A stretch of 32,744 nt of DNA from NCBI GenBank assembly GCA_021773335.1, contig JAJFKG010000059.1:1-32744 (forward strand), given 5' to 3'. Below the pieces are notes generated by a model. That model worked only from the letters and a program-made list of their open reading frames with translations. It ran no database searches and had not been told where the DNA came from. This DNA comes from Gammaproteobacteria bacterium. GTDB lineage: Bacteria; Pseudomonadota; Gammaproteobacteria; JAJFKG01. Both the position numbers and the translations under genes were made by a program. Shown here piece by piece: positions 7,480-14,264 of the stretch (position 1 is its first letter; the number at the start of each line of letters is the position of its first letter).

Positions 7480-7863
7480 ATGGAGAGACTGACAACACTA
7501 TTCCGCAGATGGCTTGAGCGGGAGAGGGACATAAAATACCTCACCGGCCTCAGCGGTATGGAAGCCTCCGACCTTGATATGTCCCGCACCGAAGCGCTGG
7601 AACTGGCGGCGGCGCCGCTCGATACCTACGAGCGCATGCGTATCATGGCGCACGCCCATGGACTGCCCGACCGGGTTCTCGGTCAGGATCGCTGGCGCAA
7701 TATTGAAATGGCACACACCTGCGCGCGGTGCTCCAGCCGGGCGGACTGCACAAGCTGGATGCGCGAGGAAGATCACAAGATCGCCAATGCCCGCTTTTGC
7801 CCAAACACGGCGCAGTACGAAGAGCTTGTCGAAACGGGCGAAGCGACGCCAGGTTCTTCGTAA
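7480..7863 (+). CDS. DUF6455 family protein with four-cysteine motif
   Basis: This 127-residue protein has an N-terminal basic helix, a GMEASDLDMSRTEALELA segment, and the DUF6455 cysteine pattern C81-x2-C84-x5-C90-x16-C107 (CARCSSRADC...FCPN). That pattern suggests a small iron-sulfur or zinc site. The function is unknown. I chose ATG 7480 because a GGAAGGGCAGG ribosome-binding region precedes it; an open frame 20 codons upstream overlaps the likely promoter and is not family-like. A perfect FNR-type box upstream suggests induction when oxygen is low. It lies between DUF1638 and the MetV-like gene but has its own promoter, so it may be a separate unit. Confidence 0.82.
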   Translation: MERLTTLFRRWLERERDIKYLTGLSGMEASDLDMSRTEALELAAAPLDTYERMRIMAHAHGLPDRVLGQDRWRNIEMAHTCARCSSRADCTSWMREEDHKIANARFCPNTAQYEELVETGEATPGSS

Positions 7864-7977
7864 TATTGCGTGCACGGTGCCGCTGGAGATTCTTCCCCCC
7901 GAATGCCTTGAACAAACTTTTCGCTTGAAGGCGCAGTCACTTTCAGGTTCTCGTCGAGCTTGAGCCAAGAAGTGTCG

Positions 7978-7998
7978 TCATTGTGTCGGACACAATGA
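7978..7998. promoter_or_regulatory. 21-bp perfect palindrome upstream of the MetV-like gene
   Basis: Arms TCATTGTGTC and GACACAATGA flank a single central G. It lies about 62 bases before the ATG of the MetV-like gene, within an otherwise gene-free gap (7864-8060). No T-run follows, so it is not a terminator. Size and odd spacing fit the operator of a dimeric regulator, for example GntR- or TetR-like, that would control the MetV/MetF pair. Confidence 0.65.
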
Positions 7999-8060
7999 GC
8001 ACTCCTGACCCATAGCGTTGTCTGAAGCGATTCTTTGCGAAAGATCGGGACCATCCGCCC

Positions 8061-8672
8061 ATGTACACTGTCCGCCGTTTCGTGGTTCGGCATTCGAGGT
8101 TTTTCGAATGGGTCTATGGCTGGTTTGAGCCAATATTGGCCTTTCTCGATCCGCTGTGGAGCCGGTTGGGCTATAACCAGATCGAGCGTCCGGTGGCCTT
8201 CGCCGAGCGCCACATCAAGGGTTTTCTGTTCGATTGCCAGATGTGCGGCCAGTGCGTGCTGTCGTCGACCGGCATGTCGTGCCCGATGAACTGCCCGAAA
8301 AACCTGCGCAACGGACCCTGCGGCGGCGTGCGTGAAAACGGCAACTGCGAAGTGAAGCCTTTGATGAAGTGCGTTTGGGTCGACGCCTGGGACGGGGCAT
8401 CGCGTATGCGCGGCGGCGACAAGATCGCTATTGTACAACCGCCTGTCGACCGCTCGCTTGAGGGCTCGTCGAGTTGGTTGCGGGTGGCGCGCGAGCGTGC
8501 GGAGGAAAAACGTGCGAGCCGTGATGCTGCTCGCCAGGCCATGGCGGACGCTTTTTCCGAGGCACGCGAGGAGGAGCCCGCCGCGGCACCACTGGCGCAA
8601 GAGCCGCCCAATGCGCAGCCCATGCAGGAAGCCGATGAAAGCACCACGATCATGACCGTTGAGAAAAACTGA
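8061..8672 (+). CDS. Methylenetetrahydrofolate reductase C-terminal domain protein (MetV-like)
   Basis: This 203-residue protein matches the MTHFR C-terminal (MetV-type) family. It has a cysteine cluster, C59-x2-C62-x2-C65, C74, C78, C87, then C96 and C104, within FDCQMCGQC...SCPMNCPKNLRNGPCGG. In acetogens MetV carries iron-sulfur clusters and partners MetF so that electrons reach the flavin by another route than NADH; the same is inferred here. The N-terminus holds amphipathic helices, and about 60 residues after position 140 are low-complexity, Ala/Glu-rich and charged. The next gene, the MetF-like reductase, starts three bases after the stop, so the two are co-translated. A 21-bp palindrome upstream is a likely operator. 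Confidence 0.9.
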   Translation: MYTVRRFVVRHSRFFEWVYGWFEPILAFLDPLWSRLGYNQIERPVAFAERHIKGFLFDCQMCGQCVLSSTGMSCPMNCPKNLRNGPCGGVRENGNCEVKPLMKCVWVDAWDGASRMRGGDKIAIVQPPVDRSLEGSSSWLRVARERAEEKRASRDAARQAMADAFSEAREEEPAAAPLAQEPPNAQPMQEADESTTIMTVEKN

Positions 8673-8675
8673 GCC

Positions 8676-9695
8676 ATGGCACAGGATTCTCTTTTCGATC
8701 CCATCGACCCGCTCAAGGTGCATACCAAGCCGCCAGAGGGGCACAGCTCCAATTCGCGGCTTGAACGGGTTCTGCGCCAGGGCCGCTTTGCCGTGACGTC
8801 TGAATTGAACCCGCCGGATTCAGCCAATCCGGAAGACGTCTATGATGCGGCGCGCCCATTGTCGGAGGTGGTGGATTCAATCAACGCCACCGATGCATCC
8901 GGCGCAAATTGCCATATGTCTTCGCTTGGCATCTGTTCTTTGCTAACCCGGGTCGGCTATTCACCGGTGCTGCAGATTTCCTGCCGCGACCGCAACCGCA
9001 TCGCCATTCAGGGTGATGTGCTGGGTGCCGCTTCTGTCGGGGTCGCCAACATCTTGTGCCTCACCGGCGATGGCGTGGGAGTGGGCGACCAACCAGGTGC
9101 AAAGCCGGTGTTCGACTTCGATTCAATCTCGCTCCTGCGCACGCTGCGCACCATGCGCGATGACAGCATGTTCCTGTCCGGTCGCAAGATCACACAGCCG
9201 CCGCGGATTTTTATTGGCGCAGCCGAAAACCCATGCATCCCGCCCTACGAGGTCCGCGCAGAGCGGTTGAAAAAAAAGGTGGAAGCCGGTGCCCAGTTCA
9301 TCCAGACCAACTACATCTACGACGTTCCACGATTTGAAAGGTTCATGGCGCGGGTGCGTGATCTCGGGCTGGACGACAAGGTCTTTATTCTGGCTGGCGT
9401 CGGTCCGCTGGCATCGGCCCGCGCCGCCAAATGGATGCGCGCCAATGTTCCCGGTATTCATGTGCCCGATCATGTCATTGAACGGCTCGAGGGCGCGGAA
9501 AAGCAGGGCGAAGAGGGTAAGAGGATCTGCATCGAACTGATCCAGCAGATGCGCGAGATTAAGGGTGTTTCCGGTGTCCACGTCATGGCCTACCGGCGCG
9601 AGGAACTGGTTTCCGAAATCATCCAGGAATCAGGCGTCCTCGAAGGCCGCCACGCCGCATTGCGCGGCAGGCGGGCGCGGAAGCTGGAAACTTGA
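8676..9695 (+). CDS. Methylenetetrahydrofolate reductase (MetF-like)
   Basis: This 339-residue FAD-dependent TIM-barrel enzyme interconverts 5,10-methylene- and 5-methyl-tetrahydrofolate in the cytoplasm. Visible landmarks are the catalytic glutamate E43 in VTSELNPPDSA, the NATDASGANCHMSS folate/flavin segment, LCLTGDGVGVGDQPGAKPVFD for FAD, and QFIQTNYIYDVPRFERFM plus ILAGVGPLAS in the later barrel strands. Length and motifs fit the long MTHFR subgroup that pairs with MetV-like proteins rather than the roughly 300-residue biosynthetic MetF. Beside a corrinoid protein and DUF1638, its likely job is to oxidise methyl-tetrahydrofolate made from methylated compounds, though the reductive direction is possible. 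It is the last gene of its unit. Confidence 0.93.
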   Translation: MAQDSLFDPIDPLKVHTKPPEGHSSNSRLERVLRQGRFAVTSELNPPDSANPEDVYDAARPLSEVVDSINATDASGANCHMSSLGICSLLTRVGYSPVLQISCRDRNRIAIQGDVLGAASVGVANILCLTGDGVGVGDQPGAKPVFDFDSISLLRTLRTMRDDSMFLSGRKITQPPRIFIGAAENPCIPPYEVRAERLKKKVEAGAQFIQTNYIYDVPRFERFMARVRDLGLDDKVFILAGVGPLASARAAKWMRANVPGIHVPDHVIERLEGAEKQGEEGKRICIELIQQMREIKGVSGVHVMAYRREELVSEIIQESGVLEGRHAALRGRRARKLET

Positions 9696-9995
9696 ACGGG
9701 ACGCTGGTGTCCTGACTGAGCGCCATCAAGGGCCAAAGAGCTTCCAGCGCTCGCAAACCATCACTCACCTTCGGCCAGGATACATCCTCCCGCAGACATC
9801 GAGCTGCCGACCCCGATGCTGTTTGCGCCATAGAGCATGCGCCCGTTGGTGCTGCGCTGGACCCTGTGCTAGCGTTGGCCTAGCGTTGGCCCCCGCCTGA
9901 CGTCACCTACGTGATGGCGATGCGAATAAACCCTTGCCAGCGTTATGCGCTGGATGCAGAACCAATGGCGATACTCCTGTTGGAAGGATAAGCGG
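9696..9995. other. 300-base gap without a gene
   Basis: No convincing coding region lies between the MetF-like reductase and the ureidoglycine aminohydrolase. I see no T-run terminator. The gap holds an 11-bp tandem repeat (9869-9890), an 8-bp palindrome TGACGTCA (9898-9905), and the Shine-Dalgarno GGAAGGA at 9982-9988 serving the next gene. Mirror at 22750-23049. Confidence 0.6.
9869..9890. repeat. Tandem 11-bp direct repeat
   Basis: CTAGCGTTGGC occurs twice without a gap, at 9869-9879 and 9880-9890, about 105 bases upstream of the aminohydrolase start. Helical-phase repeats of this size can be activator sites, but it may be a chance duplication. Mirror at 22855-22876. Confidence 0.7.
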
Positions 9996-10820
9996 TTGTC
10001 TGATCGTACTTACTATGCCCCACTTGGCGGGCACTCGCCACAAAGCGACCTCCTGACCGGGCGCGCGGTTTTTACGGAAGCCTATGCGGTCATCCCGAAA
10101 GGGGTGATGCAGGATATCGTCACCTCCAACCTGCCGTTCTGGGAGGGCACAAGGGCCTGGGTACTGGCACGCCCTTTATCCGGTTTTGCCGAGACCTTTT
10201 CGCAATACATCATGGAACTGGCGCCGGGCGGCGGCAGCGACAGGCCCGAACCTGATGCAGACGCACAGGCCGTGTTCTTCGTGGTTGAAGGTGAAGTGAC
10301 CGTGACACACGCCGGGCAGGCTCACGTTCTGGGGCCTGGCGGATATGCTTATGTCCCACCTTCGAGCGACTTTCAGATCAGGAACAACACCAGCGCTGCC
10401 ACGCGGTTCCACTGGATCAGGAAGGCCTATGATGAGGTCGACGGCATCGAGGCGCCCGAGTTCTTTGTCACCAGCGATCACGAGGTTGCCCCGACGCCGA
10501 TGCCGGACACCGACGGCAAGTGGGCAACGACGCGCTTTGTCGATCCTGACGACATGCGCCACGACATGCATGTCACCATTGTCACCTTTGAGCCGGGCGC
10601 AGTGATCCCGTTTGCAGAAACCCATGTCATGGAACACGGGCTTTATGTGCTCGAAGGCAAGGCAGTCTACCGCCTCAATCAGGACTGGGTTGAGGTCGAA
10701 GCCGGCGATTTCATGTGGCTGCGCGCCTTCTGCCCGCAGGCCTGCTATGCCGGCGGCCCCGGCAACTTCCGCTACCTGCTCTACAAAGATGTGAATCGTC
10801 ACCCCAGGTTGCGGCTGTAA
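9996..10820 (+). CDS. allE: (S)-ureidoglycine aminohydrolase
   Basis: This 274-residue bicupin enzyme hydrolyses (S)-2-ureidoglycine to (S)-ureidoglycolate and ammonia in purine (allantoin) breakdown, using Mn2+. The second cupin carries the metal ligands E208, H210, H214 (FAETHVMEHGLYVLEG) and Q248 (AFCPQACYAGG). The family-typical ARPLSGFAETFSQYIMELAPGGGSD and FHWIRKAY are also present. The start is a TTG at 9996: SD GGAAGGA lies seven bases upstream, and the family N-terminus (SDRTYYAPLGGHSPQSDLL) begins there. An ATG 17 codons earlier would add a non-family extension. No allantoinase or allantoicase gene is in the window. The following small gene starts five bases after the stop. Confidence 0.92.
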   Translation: MSDRTYYAPLGGHSPQSDLLTGRAVFTEAYAVIPKGVMQDIVTSNLPFWEGTRAWVLARPLSGFAETFSQYIMELAPGGGSDRPEPDADAQAVFFVVEGEVTVTHAGQAHVLGPGGYAYVPPSSDFQIRNNTSAATRFHWIRKAYDEVDGIEAPEFFVTSDHEVAPTPMPDTDGKWATTRFVDPDDMRHDMHVTIVTFEPGAVIPFAETHVMEHGLYVLEGKAVYRLNQDWVEVEAGDFMWLRAFCPQACYAGGPGNFRYLLYKDVNRHPRLRL

Positions 10821-10824
10821 GCCT

Positions 10825-11298
10825 GTGTTGACACTGGCAATTCTTGCCGTGCTCGTCGGACTTGCGGTCGTCTTGACGCTGGCCTTTTTGCCACGGCAGC
10901 GGGCGGCCCAACCGGAGCCACAAGCAGTGCTGGAACATGTCACGCAAAAGGAAATGACCGATGCGGCGGATCTCGGTGGCCGGCTTCCTGCCGATGGCGA
11001 GATGTATCGCGGGCTGGGGCTTTATTTGTGCCGGAACATGATGGAGGAGTACCGTCCGGGCCTCGACTACGATATCACGCTGACGCCGGACGGCATGTTC
11101 GAGAACATATCGCCGGTCGAACCGGACCCGCGCCACGACCCGGCCGACTTTCCAGTACGGATCGACAGCGCCAAGACCCGTTACCGGGGAATTTCAGCCG
11201 CCCTGGAAGCTCTGGCCCGCCTCATGGAGGCGCACGGCAACGCCGGACATGCGTCCGAATTCCGCTCGGCAATCGCGGATCTGCCCGTCGACGATTAG
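10825..11298 (+). CDS. Small protein with one N-terminal membrane anchor, function unknown
   Basis: This 157-residue protein has one hydrophobic helix at residues 2-22 (TLAILAVLVGLAVVLTLAFL) followed by PRQR, which suggests an anchor with the remainder in the cytoplasm by the positive-inside rule. The soluble part is acidic and holds GLGLYLCRNMMEEYRPG and a C-terminal helix-rich stretch. I recognise no family. It starts with GTG at 10825, five bases after the aminohydrolase stop; TTG at 10828 is the alternative. Tight spacing means it is co-expressed with that gene, but no functional link is evident. Confidence 0.7.
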   Translation: MLTLAILAVLVGLAVVLTLAFLPRQRAAQPEPQAVLEHVTQKEMTDAADLGGRLPADGEMYRGLGLYLCRNMMEEYRPGLDYDITLTPDGMFENISPVEPDPRHDPADFPVRIDSAKTRYRGISAALEALARLMEAHGNAGHASEFRSAIADLPVDD

Positions 11299-11465
11299 AA
11301 CAATCCCACTCACTTGACGAATTCTGGGCTCAGTAAGGTGTTTCACTGTTAGGTTGAACGGCGCTTAAGGGGCTAACGCCGCATTTCACCTGCATGATGT
11401 CGCGCCGGTGCGATCGTGGTCTGCGGTGAATGGACTAGAAGCCTGCTACGATGCGTTGCTTGAAT

Positions 11466-11495
11466 TTGCGTGCGAACAAAGCCTGCGCTTATATT
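11466..11495 (+). promoter_or_regulatory. Possible promoter of the HisA-like gene
   Basis: TTGCGT (11466-11471) and TATATT (11490-11495) are separated by 18 bases within the 241-base gap 11299-11539. The same gap holds GGCG...CGCC inverted repeats near 11360-11385 with no T-run. This is the best-looking promoter there. Mirror at 21250-21279. Confidence 0.3.
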
Positions 11496-11539
11496 TTCCG
11501 TAACAGAAGGCGAGACGGCGAAATCCGTTTCCGGCGGCC

Positions 11540-12262
11540 ATGATCATAATTCCCGACATCGAGTTGCAGAACGGCAAATGCGTCAATCTGGTGCGCGGCC
11601 AGATGGACAAACCGGTGGTCTACAAGAAAAATCCGGTCAAGGCGGCCCAGGATTTCCAGGATGAGGGCGCAGAGTGGCTGCACATTATCGATCTGGACGC
11701 AGTGGGCCTGCGCGAGAACGACAATTATGAGCTTGTCTGCGAGATCATCGACGCGGTCCACATTCCGGTTCAGGTGGCGGGCGGTATCCGCTCCATGGCA
11801 TCGCTCGAGTGGTGGCTCGGACATGGCGCCGGACGCGTGGTGATCGGAACTGCTGCGGTAACGGACCCGCAATTCGTCAAGGAGGCCTGCACCCGCTTCC
11901 CCGGTCAGGTGGTCGTCAGCGTCGATGCCCGCGATGGCCGCGTGATGATTGAAGGCTGGACCGAGGCGACCGCCTTCACAGCACTGGAATTTGCCCGTCA
12001 ATTCGAGATCGACGACATTGCCGCCATCATCTTCACCGATATCGATCGTGACGACGATATGCCGGAGAGTTCGCTTGCAACCACGACCAATCTTGCCACC
12101 AAACTCATCGTGCCGGTGATCGCATCCGGTCCGGTGAAGACACTCGACGACATTTCAACCCTGAGGTATCTGCCCAATATTGCAGGAGCGATAACCGGCC
12201 GCGCACTGTTTGGCGGGGCGTTCACCCTGCCGGAAGCCATCGCGGTGGCGACCGCGCAATAG
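11540..12262 (+). CDS. HisA/HisF-like TIM-barrel protein, divergent HisA paralogue
   Basis: This 240-residue (beta-alpha)8 protein is clearly of the HisA family but probably not the histidine-pathway enzyme. Phosphate-binding parts are kept: VAGGIRS (79-85), IASGPVK (194-200) and GAITGRALFGG (216-226). D129 of VDARDGR also remains. However, the catalytic aspartate of the usual PAIDL is replaced: here PDIEL puts Glu at position 8. The second signature TDI-RDG-xx-GPN reads TDIDRDDDMPESS (166-178), losing the glycine and GPN. HisA-like proteins of unknown function (COG1411 type) occur in methylotrophs and methanogens; a similar one-carbon cofactor role is possible but unproven. The gene stands alone, convergent with a methyltransferase gene 32 bases away. 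ATG 11540 has only a weak ribosome-binding site. Confidence 0.85.
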   Translation: MIIIPDIELQNGKCVNLVRGQMDKPVVYKKNPVKAAQDFQDEGAEWLHIIDLDAVGLRENDNYELVCEIIDAVHIPVQVAGGIRSMASLEWWLGHGAGRVVIGTAAVTDPQFVKEACTRFPGQVVVSVDARDGRVMIEGWTEATAFTALEFARQFEIDDIAAIIFTDIDRDDDMPESSLATTTNLATKLIVPVIASGPVKTLDDISTLRYLPNIAGAITGRALFGGAFTLPEAIAVATAQ

Positions 12263-12294
12263 GCGGGCGGGCCTGGCTGCAAGCACCACCCTTG

Positions 12295-13110
12295 TCAGGA
12301 TGAGGTCGGTTCCTGCAACTTGTGCGCCTCTTTGATTGCCCGCATGTGACAGCGATAAAAGCCGCCACACTCAATGGCCGCCGTGCGGACCCCGGTTCGC
12401 GCGGCGAACGCCGCGTATCCTGCCGCGCCAAGCTCTCGCGTCAGCCGGTCGCGGGCGTCGCCTCTCACGCGCTCATATGTTGCTCGTGCTTCCTCCAGCG
12501 TTTGCTGATGATCTTCGCTCAGGAGGATATCGCGGAAGCCTGATGCCTCAAACGTGGATCTGTGCTCATCCGCCGTCACAAACCGGAAATGCAACCCCGC
12601 TGCGCTCAGTTGATCGAAAAACGCCTGCACTTCGGGCGGTTGTGGATCGGGCCCGGCCGTTACCCAGTCGCTGCCAATGAATGACCCGCCCGGCTTCAAC
12701 AGGCGGAAGATGTCCTTGAACACGGCCACCTTGTCGTCGATATGACAGATCGCCTCCTTGGAGAATATGACGTCAAACGTGTTGTCGGCGAAGGGCGCGG
12801 CACCGGAATCAACCAGCTGAAAGGCCACCTGATCGCCAACGCCATTGGTGCGCGCAAGGGCCTGGGCCGCATCCAGCGAAGCCGCCTCAAGGTCGATGCC
12901 GATGACTTCGTCGGCGCCGAGTTCGGTGGCGAGCGCAATGGTGGCTCCGCCCACCCCGCAGCCCCAGTCCAGCACCTTGCATCCGGCAAGGGATTGTCCG
13001 CCGAATATCCGGAAAATTTCGCGTGGGCCACCCGGAGACAAAAAGCCCTCTCCGAACAGGAACTGCATACCGTCCACAACCGCTGTGCTGTACTGGCTTT
13101 GAGTGCTCAT
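12295..13110 (-). CDS. SAM-dependent N-methyltransferase, phosphoethanolamine/dimethylglycine methyltransferase-like
   Basis: This 271-residue class I methyltransferase has motif I V46-L-D-W-G-C-G-V-G54, acidic D73 in VIGIDLE, and post-motif LKPGGSFIGSDW (138-149). The N-terminal QYSTAVVDGMQFLFGEGFLSPGG aligns well with Plasmodium phosphoethanolamine methyltransferase (QYTDEGV...FGENYISSGG). Its catalytic pair Tyr19/His132 is matched by Y7 and H123 (AICHIDD). Related folds include sarcosine/dimethylglycine methyltransferases, so the acceptor is probably an amine but is not settled. It is divergent from the tandem alcohol dehydrogenases over 73 bases containing TATATA at 13135-13140, which suggests joint regulation. 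An AGAGAAG purine stretch precedes the ATG. Confidence 0.85.
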   Translation of the reverse strand: MSTQSQYSTAVVDGMQFLFGEGFLSPGGPREIFRIFGGQSLAGCKVLDWGCGVGGATIALATELGADEVIGIDLEAASLDAAQALARTNGVGDQVAFQLVDSGAAPFADNTFDVIFSKEAICHIDDKVAVFKDIFRLLKPGGSFIGSDWVTAGPDPQPPEVQAFFDQLSAAGLHFRFVTADEHRSTFEASGFRDILLSEDHQQTLEEARATYERVRGDARDRLTRELGAAGYAAFAARTGVRTAAIECGGFYRCHMRAIKEAHKLQEPTSS

Positions 13111-13183
13111 GGCTTCGCTTCTCTGTATGCTTGCTATATACCGTCTGCTTTGAAGGGCCGAGGCAACACATTTTACGGGCGAA

Positions 13184-14260
13184 ATGCAAGTGACGCAGAC
13201 CGAAGCGATCGAAAAGACCCATCAGGTCGTCGCCTGCAAGGGCGGGGAGGCGACCGCACTGGAACGCCGCACCATGCCGCGTACCGGGCCGGGAGAAATC
13301 CTTTTGGGTCTGAGAGTTGCCGGGTTTTGCGGCACCGATTTGTTCAAGCTCAAGACCGGCACCGCGGGCATCGGGTCTGTGCTCGGTCATGAAATTGTCG
13401 GCGAGGTCATCGAGTTGGGCGAGGGTGTGTCCGGCTTTGCCCTTGGCGACCGGGTTGTGGTGCCGCACCACGTGCCCTGCGGCGCCTGTCTTTACTGTCG
13501 GCGCGGCAACGAAACCATGTGCGAAACGTTCCGTGAAAACCTCATGGACCCGGGCGGCTTTGCCGACACTGTTCTGATCCGCTGGCGCGCGGTCGAACAG
13601 GCTGCATATGTTGTGCCCGACGCTGTGAGCGATGCGCAGGCGGTTTTTGTCGAACCGGCAGCCTGTGTCCTGCGCGGCGTGCATCGGTCTGGCCTGGCGG
13701 AAGATGGAATTGCGGTCGTGATTGGCTGCGGCAGCATGGGATTGCTGCATCTCCTGGTGATCAAGGCGCTTTATCCAGGTTCACAGGTCATTGCCGTTGA
13801 TCTGGATGAGGCGCGCTGCAAAATTGCAGCCGACCTTGGTGCAGACAGCGCAGGACCGCCGGGCGATGGCGCCAAACAACACATCGAGGCCTTGAGTGAA
13901 GGTGCTGGCGCGGATGCAATCTTCGATACGGTTGGCGGCCCGAAGACCCTTGAAGCAGGAATATCGTTGTCAAGGCATGGCGGCTCCATTGTCCTGTTCG
14001 CTCATGCGCCCGAAGGCGCGCGGGCGGATTTTGATCTCAATGCTCTGTTCAAACATGAACGCCGCATCATTGGGTCCTATTCGGGCGCACTGGCCGAACA
14101 AAAGGAGATTTTCGCCATGATCTGCGCGGGACGGCTCGATCCGGCGCCACTGGTGACCCACACCATGCCGCTCGATGATTTCGAGGCAGGTGTTGGCCTC
14201 GTTGTTGCTCAAAAGGCGCTGAAAGTGGTGTTCACGCCTTCGCGCACCGCAGGGGCCTGA
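13184..14260 (+). CDS. Zinc-dependent alcohol dehydrogenase (MDR family), first of tandem pair
   Basis: This 358-residue medium-chain dehydrogenase would oxidise an alcohol or polyol with NAD(P)+. Catalytic zinc ligands are C49 (FCGTD), H69-E70 (LGHEIVG) and E157 (FVEPAAC). Structural zinc cysteines are C99, C102, C105 and C113. The cofactor Rossmann motif is G181-x-G183-x2-G186, with acidic D205/D207 in VIAVDLDE pointing to NAD+. Full length and all metal ligands suggest an active enzyme. It is divergent from the methyltransferase gene and its stop lies four bases before the second dehydrogenase. The two are only distantly alike, so they may catalyse different steps rather than be a recent duplication. 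Substrate unknown. Confidence 0.92.
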   Translation: MQVTQTEAIEKTHQVVACKGGEATALERRTMPRTGPGEILLGLRVAGFCGTDLFKLKTGTAGIGSVLGHEIVGEVIELGEGVSGFALGDRVVVPHHVPCGACLYCRRGNETMCETFRENLMDPGGFADTVLIRWRAVEQAAYVVPDAVSDAQAVFVEPAACVLRGVHRSGLAEDGIAVVIGCGSMGLLHLLVIKALYPGSQVIAVDLDEARCKIAADLGADSAGPPGDGAKQHIEALSEGAGADAIFDTVGGPKTLEAGISLSRHGGSIVLFAHAPEGARADFDLNALFKHERRIIGSYSGALAEQKEIFAMICAGRLDPAPLVTHTMPLDDFEAGVGLVVAQKALKVVFTPSRTAGA

Positions 14261-14264
14261 GCGC

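Noticed and set aside
7773..8744. Long open frame (323 codons) on the minus strand
   Set aside because: It lies antisense over the MetV-like gene and its upstream gap. The protein is Arg/His-rich with no family features, typical of shadow frames in high-GC DNA.
11340..11400. Possible riboswitch before the HisA-like gene
   Set aside because: Short GGCG/CGCC arms can pair, but I could not match the conserved core of any known riboswitch class and no terminator or sequestered ribosome-binding site is evident.
12887..13750. Open frame of 287 codons on the minus strand
   Set aside because: It covers parts of two well-supported genes in other frames and is low in family-like patterns.
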